A stretch of 64,000 bases of DNA from Bacteroidales bacterium. Its GTDB lineage: Bacteria; Bacteroidota; Bacteroidia; Bacteroidales; UBA10428. The position numbers and the translations under genes are program-made. The stretch spans positions 43,627 to 107,626 of the forward strand of contig JAFGKY010000028.1 of NCBI GenBank assembly GCA_016928305.1, read 5' to 3'. This document shows, in pieces, positions 16,317 through 24,912 of this stretch (its first letter is position 1; each line of letters begins with the position of its first letter). The notes under the pieces are model-generated. The model was given only the letters and a program-made list of their open reading frames with translations. It was not told the DNA's origin and searched no databases.

Positions 16317-17729
16317 ATGGACAGGATAAAATTCGGAACAGACGGATGGAGAGCTGTAATCGCCAAAGATTATACCATAGCTTCGGTCGCAAAAGCAGCC
16401 TATGCAACAACCCTGTGGCTTACACGAAAGTATAAAAATCCTGCAGCGGTGATCGGTTATGATTGTCGTTTTGGGGGAGAAATGTTTATGGAAGCCGTTG
16501 CCAAAATACTTGCATCAAAAGGTATCCGGGTTTATATATCCGAGCAGTTTGTTTCCACACCCATGGTTTCGCTTGGTGTAGTAAAATTAAAGGCAAATTG
16601 TGGAATTATGATTTCTGCCTGCAACAGTCCGGTCAACTATAATGGTTACAGACTCAAAGGTGACCATGGAGGCCCGATGTTTGAAAAGGATGTAAAAGAC
16701 ATTGAAAACCTGATTAGCAGTGAAAATGAAATTGATCTTGAATTGCTTAACTGGAATTATATGCTGGAACAGGGTCTGATTCAGTACATCAACCTGGAAA
16801 CCTTATATATTAAGGAGATTCGCGATAAATTTCCACTCGAGCGTATTCAGGAATCACAGCTTAAGTTTGCTTTTGACGCCATGTTTGGCAGTGGACAAAA
16901 TATTATTAAAAAACTCCTGCCGGAAACTTATTTGTTGCATTGTGATGTGAATCCTGCATTTAACGGTATACCTCCGGATCCGGTTCGGAAAAATCTTCAT
17001 GAACTGGCAGAACTGATGATTCATAACAAGGGCTTTGACTATGGTCTGGCCGTTGATGGTGATGCCGATTGCATTGCCGTATTCGATGCAGATGGAAATT
17101 TCATCGATGCAAATCTGGTACTGCTGTTGCTGATTCATTACCTGGCCGGATACAAAGAGGAGAAAGGCAAGGTTGCAGCTGGTTTTTCGAGTACTGAGAA
17201 GGTGAAAAAGATATGCGACCATTATGAATTGCCGCTTATTCATACGAAAATCGGATTCAGGGAAATCGCAAAGATCATGACGGAGGAAACCATAATGGTG
17301 GCAGGTGAAGAATCAGGCGGCATCGCTCTGGGCAATCACATACCTGAACGTGACGGATTGTGGGCAGGATTAATGGTTGCTCAGGCTTTGGTTGACACAG
17401 GAAAATCATTGCGGCAGTTGCTGGATGAAGTATATTCAATAACCGGACCTTTTGCTTTTGAACGAATTGACCTTGAATTGAACCGCATCATGCGTACCCG
17501 GGTGATAGAAAATTGCAAAAACGAAGTTTATAAATCATTTAGTTCATTTAAGGTGAGTAGTACCGTTTCACTTGACGGGTATAAATATTATTTCAGCGAA
17601 AATCAGTGGTTGCTGATAAGGGCTTCCGGAACAGAACCCGTTATCAGGCTTTATGCCGAGGCAGAGACACCTGAGATTACCCATGATATAATTACTGCAG
17701 CCAGAAATACCCTGATGAATGAGGATTAA
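16317..17729 (+). CDS. Phosphoglucomutase/phosphomannomutase family protein with altered active-site residues
   Basis: The 470-residue protein has the four-domain alpha-D-phosphohexomutase layout and begins IKFGTDGWRAVIA. Family motifs can be located, but two are changed. The phosphoserine loop, usually TASHNP, reads SACNSP, placing Cys102 where the catalytic serine should be (YNGYRLKG follows as expected). The metal site, usually DGDADR, reads DGDADC (Cys252). The sugar loop GEESGGIAL (near 330) and phosphate loop RASGTEPVIRLYAE (near 436) are normal. The enzymes interconvert hexose 1- and 6-phosphates through a phosphoserine. Whether this one is active, uses cysteine or has another role is open. 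It is convergent with murB at 13 bases. Confidence 0.85.
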   Translation: MDRIKFGTDGWRAVIAKDYTIASVAKAAYATTLWLTRKYKNPAAVIGYDCRFGGEMFMEAVAKILASKGIRVYISEQFVSTPMVSLGVVKLKANCGIMISACNSPVNYNGYRLKGDHGGPMFEKDVKDIENLISSENEIDLELLNWNYMLEQGLIQYINLETLYIKEIRDKFPLERIQESQLKFAFDAMFGSGQNIIKKLLPETYLLHCDVNPAFNGIPPDPVRKNLHELAELMIHNKGFDYGLAVDGDADCIAVFDADGNFIDANLVLLLLIHYLAGYKEEKGKVAAGFSSTEKVKKICDHYELPLIHTKIGFREIAKIMTEETIMVAGEESGGIALGNHIPERDGLWAGLMVAQALVDTGKSLRQLLDEVYSITGPFAFERIDLELNRIMRTRVIENCKNEVYKSFSSFKVSSTVSLDGYKYYFSENQWLLIRASGTEPVIRLYAEAETPEITHDIITAARNTLMNED

Positions 17730-17742
17730 TGCGGTATATGAA

Positions 17743-18756
17743 TTACAGTATATTTACTTCCGTTTCCAGTGTGATGCCAAAATGAGTCTTCACTGCCCTT
17801 TGGATTCTCCTGGCGAATTCAACAATTTCAGTGCCTGAAGCACTGCCATGATTTACAATAACAAGAGGCTGTTTTTTATACGTTCCTACATTACCGATTC
17901 TTTTCCCTTTCCAGTGACATTGTTCTATCAACCATGCAGCTGAAATCTTGAAACGTTGCTCTTCGCATTTATACCCGGGTATCGATGGAAAAGACTGCCG
18001 GATGGTATTGAACTGTTGTATATTGAGCACAGGATTTTTAAAAAAACTTCCGGCGTTACCCAATTGTGCTGGTTCGGGCAGTTTCTTTTTCCGGATGGCT
18101 ATGATTGCTTCACGGATGGTTTGTATTGAGGTTTCAGGGTAACCGTCAAGTTCCTTTTCAAGGTCGGGATATCGGGTCTTAAATTCATGGTTTCGGGTTA
18201 ACCTGAAAGTAACATGGGTAATAATGCAACGATTCTTCAATTCTTTCTTAAAGATGCTGTTTCGATAGTCAAATTTACACTCTCTGGCGGAAAAGACTTT
18301 CTTTCTGCAATTTTTCAGCATAACCGTCTCCACCTTCTCAATGCAGTCTTTTACCTCAGCACCGTAAGCCCCTATGTTCTGTACCGGACTTGCACCTACA
18401 TTGCCAGGGATATGTGACAGGTTTTCGAGGCCACCCAGATCATTCGACACGCAATAACAAACGAAATCATCCCAGTTTTCTCCGCTACCAACCCTGATCC
18501 AGACATTATCTTTTGTTTTTTTTACTTTTTCCATCCCTTTAATTTCGGGGTGAATTATTAATCCTTCATAATTGCGGGTAAACAATACATTACTTCCGCC
18601 TCCTAAAACAAATTTTGATTTCCATTCAGGACGGTCATTTCTCAGGAGCTCAATCACATCCTCCGTTGTTTCTGGTATGGCAAACCATTTGGCATACAAC
18701 GCGATACCAAATGTATTGTAAGACAAAAGCGAAATATTTTCCCGAAGAGAAAGCAT
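17743..18756 (-). CDS. murB: UDP-N-acetylenolpyruvoylglucosamine reductase
   Basis: MurB reduces UDP-GlcNAc-enolpyruvate to UDP-MurNAc in peptidoglycan synthesis, using FAD and NADPH. The 337-residue product starts MLSLRENISLLSYNTFGI and shows FAD-binding GGGSNVLF, GLENLSHIPGNVGASPVQNIGAYGAE, the RNSIFK loop and NAGSFFKNPV, where the serine is the catalytic proton donor. The frame stays open for 60 codons upstream, but that part is the translated heptamer repeat (FHFSLF...) and is not real. The start at 18756 is supported by a promoter element 21 bases before it. Confidence 0.96.
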   Translation of the reverse strand: MLSLRENISLLSYNTFGIALYAKWFAIPETTEDVIELLRNDRPEWKSKFVLGGGSNVLFTRNYEGLIIHPEIKGMEKVKKTKDNVWIRVGSGENWDDFVCYCVSNDLGGLENLSHIPGNVGASPVQNIGAYGAEVKDCIEKVETVMLKNCRKKVFSARECKFDYRNSIFKKELKNRCIITHVTFRLTRNHEFKTRYPDLEKELDGYPETSIQTIREAIIAIRKKKLPEPAQLGNAGSFFKNPVLNIQQFNTIRQSFPSIPGYKCEEQRFKISAAWLIEQCHWKGKRIGNVGTYKKQPLVIVNHGSASGTEIVEFARRIQRAVKTHFGITLETEVNIL

Positions 18757-18776
18757 CGTGAGATCATTACTCCGGA

Positions 18777-18784
18777 CAAATATA
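18777..18784 (-). promoter_or_regulatory. -7 promoter element for murB, abutting a repeat array
   Basis: CAAATATA on the plus strand reads TATATTTG on the minus strand, an exact TAnnTTTG. It places the transcription start within about 15 bases of the murB ATG. The heptamer array begins at the very next base, so any -33 contact would fall inside repeat units; no clear TTG at 19 bases is seen. Confidence 0.55.
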
Positions 18785-18850
18785 ATGAACAATGAACAAT
18801 GAATAATGAAAAGTGAAAAGTGAAAAGTGAAAAGTGAAAAGTGAAAAGTG
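18785..18850. repeat. Heptanucleotide tandem array upstream of murB
   Basis: Nine units of the form ATGAACA/ATGAATA/GTGAAAA, ending in a partial GTG. It is the same family as the arrays at 5.3 and 20.1 kb (core TGAA). On the minus strand it is an open frame, which falsely lengthens murB. Confidence 0.88.
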
Positions 18851-19016
18851 TAGGCAGTCGTGTGTTGGTTATACGGAAACAGATATGCCAATATAACCGG
18901 AGTTATAGGATAATTATTCAAATAGCATCTATCCATGATGTTTATACTTCCACCCTTACCGCTGGTAACTTTAGCTGGAATTTTTACCTTAGCACTTAAT
19001 TTAAACTCATTCGTGT

Positions 19017-20132
19017 GTGAAGATTTGCATTTCCGTCACCAATGACGTTTTCACCGATCAGCGTGTGAACAGGACAGTCTGTTCGCTTGTCAGTGCAGGC
19101 TACACGGTATCTGTTATAGGCCGGAAAAAATCATCCGGCATGGAAATCACCATGTTTCCCTGCAAGGTGAAACGGCTAAAATTGATCTTTAACAGAGGGC
19201 CTCTTTTTTATGCGGAGTTTAATATCCGGTTGTTTTTTTTACTGCTGTTCATCCGGGCTGATGTATTCCTGGCCTGCGATCTGGATACGCTTGCCGCAAA
19301 TTATCTGGCGGTACGTATTAGAAGAAAGACTCTTGTATACGACAGCCACGAATATTTTACCGAAGTTCCCGAACTCGTTGGAAGGAGTTTGATCCGTAAT
19401 ATATGGGAAACGATCGAGAAGAGAATCCTGCCTCATATCCGTTATTCCTACACGGTTAGCCAGTCAATTGCCGATGCATATCTGATGAAATATGGAATTC
19501 GTATGGAAGTGATCCGAAATTATGCATACCGGAGAAAATCATTTATTCAGCCCGGATTTAGCCTGAAAAGGGGAAAGGAGAATATTATCCTTTATCAGGG
19601 TTCTGTTAATGTGGGAAGAGGTCTTGATCTGGCGATCTCGGCAATGAAATTTGTTGAGAACGCACGGTTGGTGATTGCGGGCGACGGAGACATCCTGCAG
19701 GATCTTATCAGACAAGCTCGTCGTGAAAGTCTTTTGGGAAAGATATTGTTTTGCGGAAGAATTCCCATTCAAAATCTGTTTCTGTTTACACTGCAGGCTG
19801 ATATTGGTATCTCACTTGAGGAAGACATGGGATTGAATTACCGGTATGCCCTGCCCAATAAACTTTTTGATTATATACAGGCAGGGGTTCCTGTATTGGT
19901 TTCCGATCTTCCTGAGATGGCTTCGGTAGTGCAGAAATATGATATTGGCAGAATCATCAAGACAACAGACCCCAGGGAACTGGCTTCCTGTTTTTCAGCT
20001 ATGTTGAATAATAAAGATGACAGGAATCGCTGGAAGGAAAACTTATTAACAGCTGCAGAAGAACTTTGCTGGGAGAAAGAGGAAAGTAAGCTGCTGGAAC
20101 TGTTCAGAAAAGCAGTTAACAGTGAACAGTGA
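19017..20132 (+). CDS. Glycosyltransferase family 4 (group 1)
   Basis: The 371-residue product starts at GTG and begins KICISVTNDVFTDQRVNRT, a beginning common among Bacteroidetes group 1 glycosyltransferases that act in cell-wall or surface polysaccharide synthesis. It has the GT-B fold: the N-domain with RRKTLVYDSHEYFTEVPEL, and the C-domain with NIILYQGSVNVGRGLDLAI and the donor-binding EDMGLNYRYALPNKLFDYIQAGVPV, which matches the E-x7-E-like region. There is no signal or membrane helix. The last codons (AVNSEQ-stop) are supplied by the heptamer array that follows. Donor and acceptor are unknown. Confidence 0.88.
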   Translation: MKICISVTNDVFTDQRVNRTVCSLVSAGYTVSVIGRKKSSGMEITMFPCKVKRLKLIFNRGPLFYAEFNIRLFFLLLFIRADVFLACDLDTLAANYLAVRIRRKTLVYDSHEYFTEVPELVGRSLIRNIWETIEKRILPHIRYSYTVSQSIADAYLMKYGIRMEVIRNYAYRRKSFIQPGFSLKRGKENIILYQGSVNVGRGLDLAISAMKFVENARLVIAGDGDILQDLIRQARRESLLGKILFCGRIPIQNLFLFTLQADIGISLEEDMGLNYRYALPNKLFDYIQAGVPVLVSDLPEMASVVQKYDIGRIIKTTDPRELASCFSAMLNNKDDRNRWKENLLTAAEELCWEKEESKLLELFRKAVNSEQ

Positions 20133-20232
20133 ACAGGGAACAGGGAACAGTGAACAGTGAACAGTGAACAGTGAACAGTAAATAGTTAACTCACCTACCG
20201 TCAACTGTGAACTGTGAACCGTGAACCGTTAA
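20114..20232. repeat. Heptanucleotide tandem array at the 3' end of the GT4 gene
   Basis: Eleven units (20114-20190), mostly AGTGAAC with AGTTAAC and AGGGAAC variants, followed by a decayed part with TGTGAAC and CGTGAAC units up to 20232. The first units encode the last GT4 codons and its TGA stop. Same family as the arrays at 5.3 and 18.8 kb. Confidence 0.9.
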
Positions 20233-20283
20233 CAATTAAATTAATTTTTATAACTATTTTTTCTTATAAATCCCAAAACTCTT

Positions 20284-20291
20284 TATATTTG
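20284..20291 (+). promoter_or_regulatory. -7 promoter element for the L25 gene
   Basis: TATATTTG fits TAnnTTTG. A leader of about 95 bases would precede the L25 start. No convincing -33 TTG was found at 19 bases. Confidence 0.45.
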
Positions 20292-20391
20292 CACTCCTTT
20301 TTAAACCAGTGTTTTTTTAAACAAGGGTGTAATGGGGAATATCGAATTATATTCCAAGTAGCACATTAATTATTGTTTAAAATTCTTAGTA

Positions 20392-21084
20392 ATGAAATCC
20401 ATAGACATTAGCGTGACAGCCCGAAAAGACTTTGGTAAAAAACATTCCAGGGCATTACGGCTGAAAAACCAGGTTCCTTGTGTATTATACGGGGGAAAAG
20501 AGAATATTCATTTTTTCGCGGACGAGAGAATCTTTAAGAACATCATTTATACTCATGATGTATATCTCATTAATTTGAATATAGATGGTGAAAAACGTCA
20601 GGTAATCATGAAGGAAGTGCAGTTTCATCCGGTTACGGATGCCCTTCTGCATATCGACTTTCAGGAAGTATCGGCTGAAAGGCCAGCTGTTGTTTTGCTT
20701 CCGGTTAACCTTACCGGCAGCTCAGTAGGGGTGTTGGAGGGAGGAAAGATGCGGCAACGCAAAAGATATGTGAGGGTAAAGGGCCTGATATCCGATCTTC
20801 CCGATTATCTTCAGATTGATATCAGCAACCTGAATATCGGACAATCTGTTTTAGCCGGTGATATTAGCATTGATAAAGTTGAAATGCTTGAACCAAAGCG
20901 TGCCGCTATTGTCAGTGTAATATCGTCGCGGGCAGCCGCCAGGGGTATGGGAGAAGAGCCGGTTGAAGCCGCTGTTGCCGCACCCGGTGAAGCTGCTGCT
21001 GAACCCGGTGAAGCTGCTGCTGAACCCGGTGAAGCAGCTCCTGCATTGGAAAAGCCCGAAAAACCTGAAAAAGGGAAAAAATAG
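20392..21084 (+). CDS. rplY: 50S ribosomal protein L25/general stress protein Ctc
   Basis: L25 binds 5S rRNA in the large ribosomal subunit. The 230-residue product has the N-terminal L25 domain (residues 1-90; DFGKKHSRALRLKNQVPCVLYGG, EVQFHPVTDALLHIDFQEV) and the C-terminal TL5/Ctc domain (about 95-185). A low-complexity tail follows with repeats of a seven-residue unit PGEAAAE, encoded by 21-base units at 20983-21039, ending in EKPEKPEKGKK. Such Ala/Glu/Pro tails are common in Bacteroidetes L25. Pth follows directly, the widespread L25-pth arrangement. Confidence 0.95.
   Translation: MKSIDISVTARKDFGKKHSRALRLKNQVPCVLYGGKENIHFFADERIFKNIIYTHDVYLINLNIDGEKRQVIMKEVQFHPVTDALLHIDFQEVSAERPAVVLLPVNLTGSSVGVLEGGKMRQRKRYVRVKGLISDLPDYLQIDISNLNIGQSVLAGDISIDKVEMLEPKRAAIVSVISSRAAARGMGEEPVEAAVAAPGEAAAEPGEAAAEPGEAAPALEKPEKPEKGKK
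20962..21039 (+). repeat. 21-base in-frame repeat in the L25 tail
   Basis: Two perfect copies of a 21-base unit (starting CCCGGTGAAGCTGCTGCTGA) at 20983-21003 and 21004-21024, a partial third at 21025-21039 and a diverged first unit from 20962. It encodes the PGEAAAE heptads. Confidence 0.85.
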
Positions 21085-21095
21085 TATAATTGCAT

Positions 21096-21659
21096 GTGAA
21101 ATACCTGATTGCAGGATTGGGTAATATGGGTGACGAATACCATAACACCCGTCACAACATAGGATTCCGGATATTGGATACATTGGCTGATGCGTTCAAT
21201 ATCACATTTATGGATAAACGGTATGGATTTGTTTCGGAATACAACCATAAAGGAAGGAAATTTCTGTTGCTCAAGCCGAATACCTACGTCAACCTGAGCG
21301 GACGATCCGTTAACTACTGGCTTCAGAAAGCGTCCATACCACTGGAAAACCTGCTTGTGATTATCGATGACATAGCGCTTCCTTTTGGTACACTCAGGCT
21401 CAGACCCTGTGGGGGAGATGGTGGCCATAACGGGCTTATCAATATCAGCCAGACACTCGGACATCAGCAATACGCACGATTGCGTTTTGGTATCGGTAAT
21501 GATTATCCTGAGGGCTTTCAGGTCGACTATGTATTAGGTACCTGGTCGGAAGAAGAGGAAAAAAAGCTTCCCGAACGGATTGCGGTTTGTCATGACATTA
21601 TCAGAAGTTTCGGACTCGCGGGACTGGAAAAAACAATGAATGAATTCAACAACCGGTAA
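21096..21659 (+). CDS. pth: Peptidyl-tRNA hydrolase
   Basis: Pth releases tRNA from peptidyl-tRNA dropped by ribosomes. The sequence MKYLIAGLGNMGDEYHNTRHNIGF contains the catalytic Asn and His of the family (N and H in TRHNIGF), followed by LLLKPNTYVNLSG, IDDIALPFG, and the GGDGGHNGLINI segment. About 187 residues, normal length. The frame also has a TTG two codons earlier (21090), but the GTG at 21096 gives the usual MKYLI start and better spacing from the purine-rich stretch at the end of the L25 gene. Co-transcribed with L25. Confidence 0.95.
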   Translation: MKYLIAGLGNMGDEYHNTRHNIGFRILDTLADAFNITFMDKRYGFVSEYNHKGRKFLLLKPNTYVNLSGRSVNYWLQKASIPLENLLVIIDDIALPFGTLRLRPCGGDGGHNGLINISQTLGHQQYARLRFGIGNDYPEGFQVDYVLGTWSEEEEKKLPERIAVCHDIIRSFGLAGLEKTMNEFNNR

Positions 21660-21717
21660 TCCTGATTTTTCAATATGTCCAAGTAGAATTAATACCGAAA
21701 CACGTTTTTAAGGGTTC

Positions 21718-21765
21718 ATTATTAATGGTTAATGGTTAATTGATAATGGTTAATAATAAATGGTA
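21718..21765. repeat. Degenerate heptamer-like AT-rich repeat
   Basis: Units TAATGGT, TAATGGT, TAATTGA, TAATGGT, TAATAAT in a row of seven-base steps, after pth. It looks like a decayed or divergent relative of the TGAACAG arrays. The rest of the 234-base gap (21660-21893) shows nothing else recognisable. Confidence 0.55.
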
Positions 21766-21893
21766 TGGTTTGAGATACAGCAATTACAGCAAATATAGCG
21801 ATTACAACCTTTACAACTTCTTTCAACAACATTCCATCGTTCCATACTCCCTGCGGTGCTATTCCACCAGGCTTCGACATCTGATTGTTCGCG

Positions 21894-24764
21894 TTAAATG
21901 AATTCCATAATAAGCTTGAACAGGGGCTCAATTTTAATGGGTTTGGAAATGTAAGCATCACATCCTGATTCCAGGCAACTTTCTTCATCCGCAGACATTG
22001 CATAGGCTGTCTGAACAATGACGGGTAATGTTTTCCGGATCTTTTTAATCTGCCGGGTTGCTTCCAGTCCATCCATGTTTGGCATCTTGATATCCATTAA
22101 GACTAAATTAATATCCGTGTTTTCCCGGCACATATCGATAGCTTCAATACCATTTCTTGCCCATACAATATTGGCTCCTGTAACCTTTAACAATACTTCC
22201 AGAAAAGTATAATTGGTTTCTTCGTCTTCGGCAATAAGGATTGTCTTGTCAGACCAGTCGAACGTACTTTCATCGAATACTTTTTCGATGGGAGCCACAT
22301 ATTCCTGCCTTATAAAGGGCAATTCAAGATAAAATACTGAACCTTTGTTGACAGTTGATTCAAGGTATATTTGTCCGCCCATCCGCTCCGCCAACCCTTT
22401 TGAGATTGCTAAACCGAGTCCTGTTCCGCTGTATGAACGGTTAAATGATGATTCTGCCTGCCGGAAACGGTCGAAAACAATTTTTTGTTCCTCTAGTGCT
22501 ATGCCAATTCCTGTATCCTTAACGAAGAAAATTATGGTTGTATCCTGTATTTTATAACCGATTTCAATGGTCCCGCTATCCGTAAATTTGTATGCATTGG
22601 ATAAAAAATTTGAAATAATCTGTTCGATCCTTATTTTGTCCGAAAGCATATAGTCTTCTCCGTCGGGAAGTCCTAAGGTATATTCAATTTTTACCGGTTT
22701 GTTGTCCTGTTTTCTTATGTTCTCAAAGAACAAATGCATTTCTTTTATCAATGCATTAACCGGAAAGGCCTTATTGAAGATAGAGATCTGTCCGGCTTCA
22801 ATTTTTGAAATATCAATGATATCAGTAATAATCTGCAACAGCTGTTTGCTCTTGGAATTAATTATTTCAATGAAAGTAGCTTTTCTTTCATCTGAGAAAT
22901 TTTTGTTTTTTAACAGGTTAGCAAATCCCAGTATGGCATTCATAGGAGTCCGGATTTCATGACTCATGTTAGCCAAAAAGGAAGATTTCAGTTTATCACT
23001 TTCTTCTGCTCTCTCCTTTGCTTTCACCAATTCATCATTGATAATTCGCAGGATTTCATTCTGTTCGGCAAGTTTTTTTGTGTAAGCCCTTATTTCTTCT
23101 TCTGCTCTTTTTCGTTCCGTAATCTCAAGCGAAATCCCTGAAACACCTATTATCTCGCCATTTTCGCTGGAGATTGGGGCCTTAAAGGTTTCAAACCATA
23201 ACCCGTCGGTTTTTTCATAAAAAAAGCGTTCCCGCCGTTTTGTCATTACTTCTTTGTCTTCCTGTATGTATTTTGCTGCGATTTTTTCCGGGTAAAGGTC
23301 CATATCGGTTCTTCCTATGATTTTATCAGAAGCAAGATTGAGTGATCTGGCAAATGAGTCATTGACAGATAGATAGACTCCATTTTTATCCTTCATCCAG
23401 GCCATGTGGGGCAGATTATTCAATAAAGCTTTCTTTAAAGCTTCACTTTTCATTAGTTCCGAGTTGATAATACTTACTTTCTCATTGATTTCCTGAAGTT
23501 CAGTGTTAAGTGCTATCAATTTCTGTTCGGCTCTAACTTTTTCTGTTATATCAATGGTTACAACCGATATCAGGTTATTCTCCAGCTGGGCATTAATGCT
23601 CAACGTAATATTTCGGTCTTTTTTCGTGATGAGTTCAGCACGGAAATTGGATACTTTTTTCTGCTCTTTAACCAGACGCATCAATTCTTTACAGGTTCCG
23701 TCAACGGCAAACAAAGGTTCAATGTCTGCTTTTGAAATTTCTTCAAGTGTGGGAAAATCCAACATTTGAAGGGCTGTATTGTTACAATACAAAACTTTAC
23801 ACTCTTCGTTACAGGTAAATACACCTACATTTGAATTATCCACCAGTTTACGATACTTCTCTTCTGATTCTCTCAGGAGGCTCTCAACCTGTTTCCTTTC
23901 CGTGATATCCTGAAAGATAACTGCTGCTGTTCCAAGCGAAGTCTGAAATGCTGTAATATCGAATATAAAATGAATATCGCCGTTATGGAATTCAATTTCA
24001 TTTCCATGCCATGTAATACCGTCACAGGCAACTTTTTTATATTCAAGGGGAATTTCTGTCTTTGCAAGAGGAGGGAAAGCTTCTTCAATGGTTTTTCCGA
24101 TCAATGAATTGTCTTTTAGTTGCAGGATTTGTCTGGCTGCCGGATTTACATCGGTCAACCTCAGATTCCCTTTCGGATCGATTGTATAAATCATCATGCC
24201 CAGTGGAGTTGATATGAAAATACTCCGGAATTTGGTTTCACTGTACCCGAGTTGTCTCTCAATTCGCCTTTGTTCCGTAACATTTTGCAGAATAATGAAC
24301 AGCATGCCCTCACCGTAAACACTATCATGGATCAGCCAGTTATGCTGTATAATATAATGAACAGCCCGGTCGATTCCTTTAATCTTGAAATCGACAGTTG
24401 ACGATTCAGTATTCGCTAAAAGATGATCCTCAATGATTTCCTCAACATGCTGCCTGTCTCCGGGAACTATGGAAGACAAATAATCTGAAAATGAAAGGTC
24501 GGTGAGTTCTTCCGGCAGCCCCATAATTTCACGTATGTTCCCGGTATATTCAAGGAGTTCTTTTTTTAGTGAAAGGATTATGTATCCTGATTTGCAGTGT
24601 ATCTGGGCTTTTGCAAGCAGTTCAAATTTCTTTTTAAGGCTGATTTTTGCGGAACCGCAAATGGAAACTCCGGATTCATTATCGGTTGTTTTTAAATCCT
24701 CAATATAAGCTTCCAGTTCCCTGATACGCATTAAAAGTTCAGCATTATCCTTGTTCCGGTCCAT
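21894..24764 (-). CDS. Multi-PAS hybrid sensor histidine kinase/response regulator
   Basis: The 956-residue protein has no membrane helix and should be cytoplasmic. After a short coiled coil come four PAS-like domains (about residues 50-170, 175-295, 300-415 and 445-560), each ending in the usual ITERK-type linker. Then come HisKA with the phospho-His in NMSHEIRTPMNAILGF (His602), HATPase_c with N-box SNAYKFTDSG and G-boxes DTGIGI and GTGLGLAI, and a C-terminal receiver domain (about 840-956) with LVLMDIKMPNMDG holding the phospho-Asp. It senses internal signals (redox, ligand or energy state) and starts a phosphorelay. No partner His-phosphotransfer or DNA-binding regulator gene is adjacent. 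Confidence 0.93.
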   Translation of the reverse strand: MDRNKDNAELLMRIRELEAYIEDLKTTDNESGVSICGSAKISLKKKFELLAKAQIHCKSGYIILSLKKELLEYTGNIREIMGLPEELTDLSFSDYLSSIVPGDRQHVEEIIEDHLLANTESSTVDFKIKGIDRAVHYIIQHNWLIHDSVYGEGMLFIILQNVTEQRRIERQLGYSETKFRSIFISTPLGMMIYTIDPKGNLRLTDVNPAARQILQLKDNSLIGKTIEEAFPPLAKTEIPLEYKKVACDGITWHGNEIEFHNGDIHFIFDITAFQTSLGTAAVIFQDITERKQVESLLRESEEKYRKLVDNSNVGVFTCNEECKVLYCNNTALQMLDFPTLEEISKADIEPLFAVDGTCKELMRLVKEQKKVSNFRAELITKKDRNITLSINAQLENNLISVVTIDITEKVRAEQKLIALNTELQEINEKVSIINSELMKSEALKKALLNNLPHMAWMKDKNGVYLSVNDSFARSLNLASDKIIGRTDMDLYPEKIAAKYIQEDKEVMTKRRERFFYEKTDGLWFETFKAPISSENGEIIGVSGISLEITERKRAEEEIRAYTKKLAEQNEILRIINDELVKAKERAEESDKLKSSFLANMSHEIRTPMNAILGFANLLKNKNFSDERKATFIEIINSKSKQLLQIITDIIDISKIEAGQISIFNKAFPVNALIKEMHLFFENIRKQDNKPVKIEYTLGLPDGEDYMLSDKIRIEQIISNFLSNAYKFTDSGTIEIGYKIQDTTIIFFVKDTGIGIALEEQKIVFDRFRQAESSFNRSYSGTGLGLAISKGLAERMGGQIYLESTVNKGSVFYLELPFIRQEYVAPIEKVFDESTFDWSDKTILIAEDEETNYTFLEVLLKVTGANIVWARNGIEAIDMCRENTDINLVLMDIKMPNMDGLEATRQIKKIRKTLPVIVQTAYAMSADEESCLESGCDAYISKPIKIEPLFKLIMEFI

Positions 24765-24912
24765 CGATTAAATAAATTGATATACGACTATAAAATGATT
24801 TCGAAATTATAAAATCTTTGGATTTGCCGAACGAAACACAGAGATTATCCTACAATGTCCGTAAATGGATAATTATCAATAAGTTCATTCAATCACTGAT
24901 GCACATTTTATG

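Noticed and set aside
18757..18936. 60-codon N-terminal extension of murB
   Set aside because: It is the reverse-strand translation of the heptamer array (FHFSLF repeats) and lies upstream of a good -7 element and of the family's normal start.
20811..21470. Long minus-strand frame over L25 and pth
   Set aside because: Antisense shadow; the tail repeat of L25 keeps it open. Both plus-strand genes are certain.
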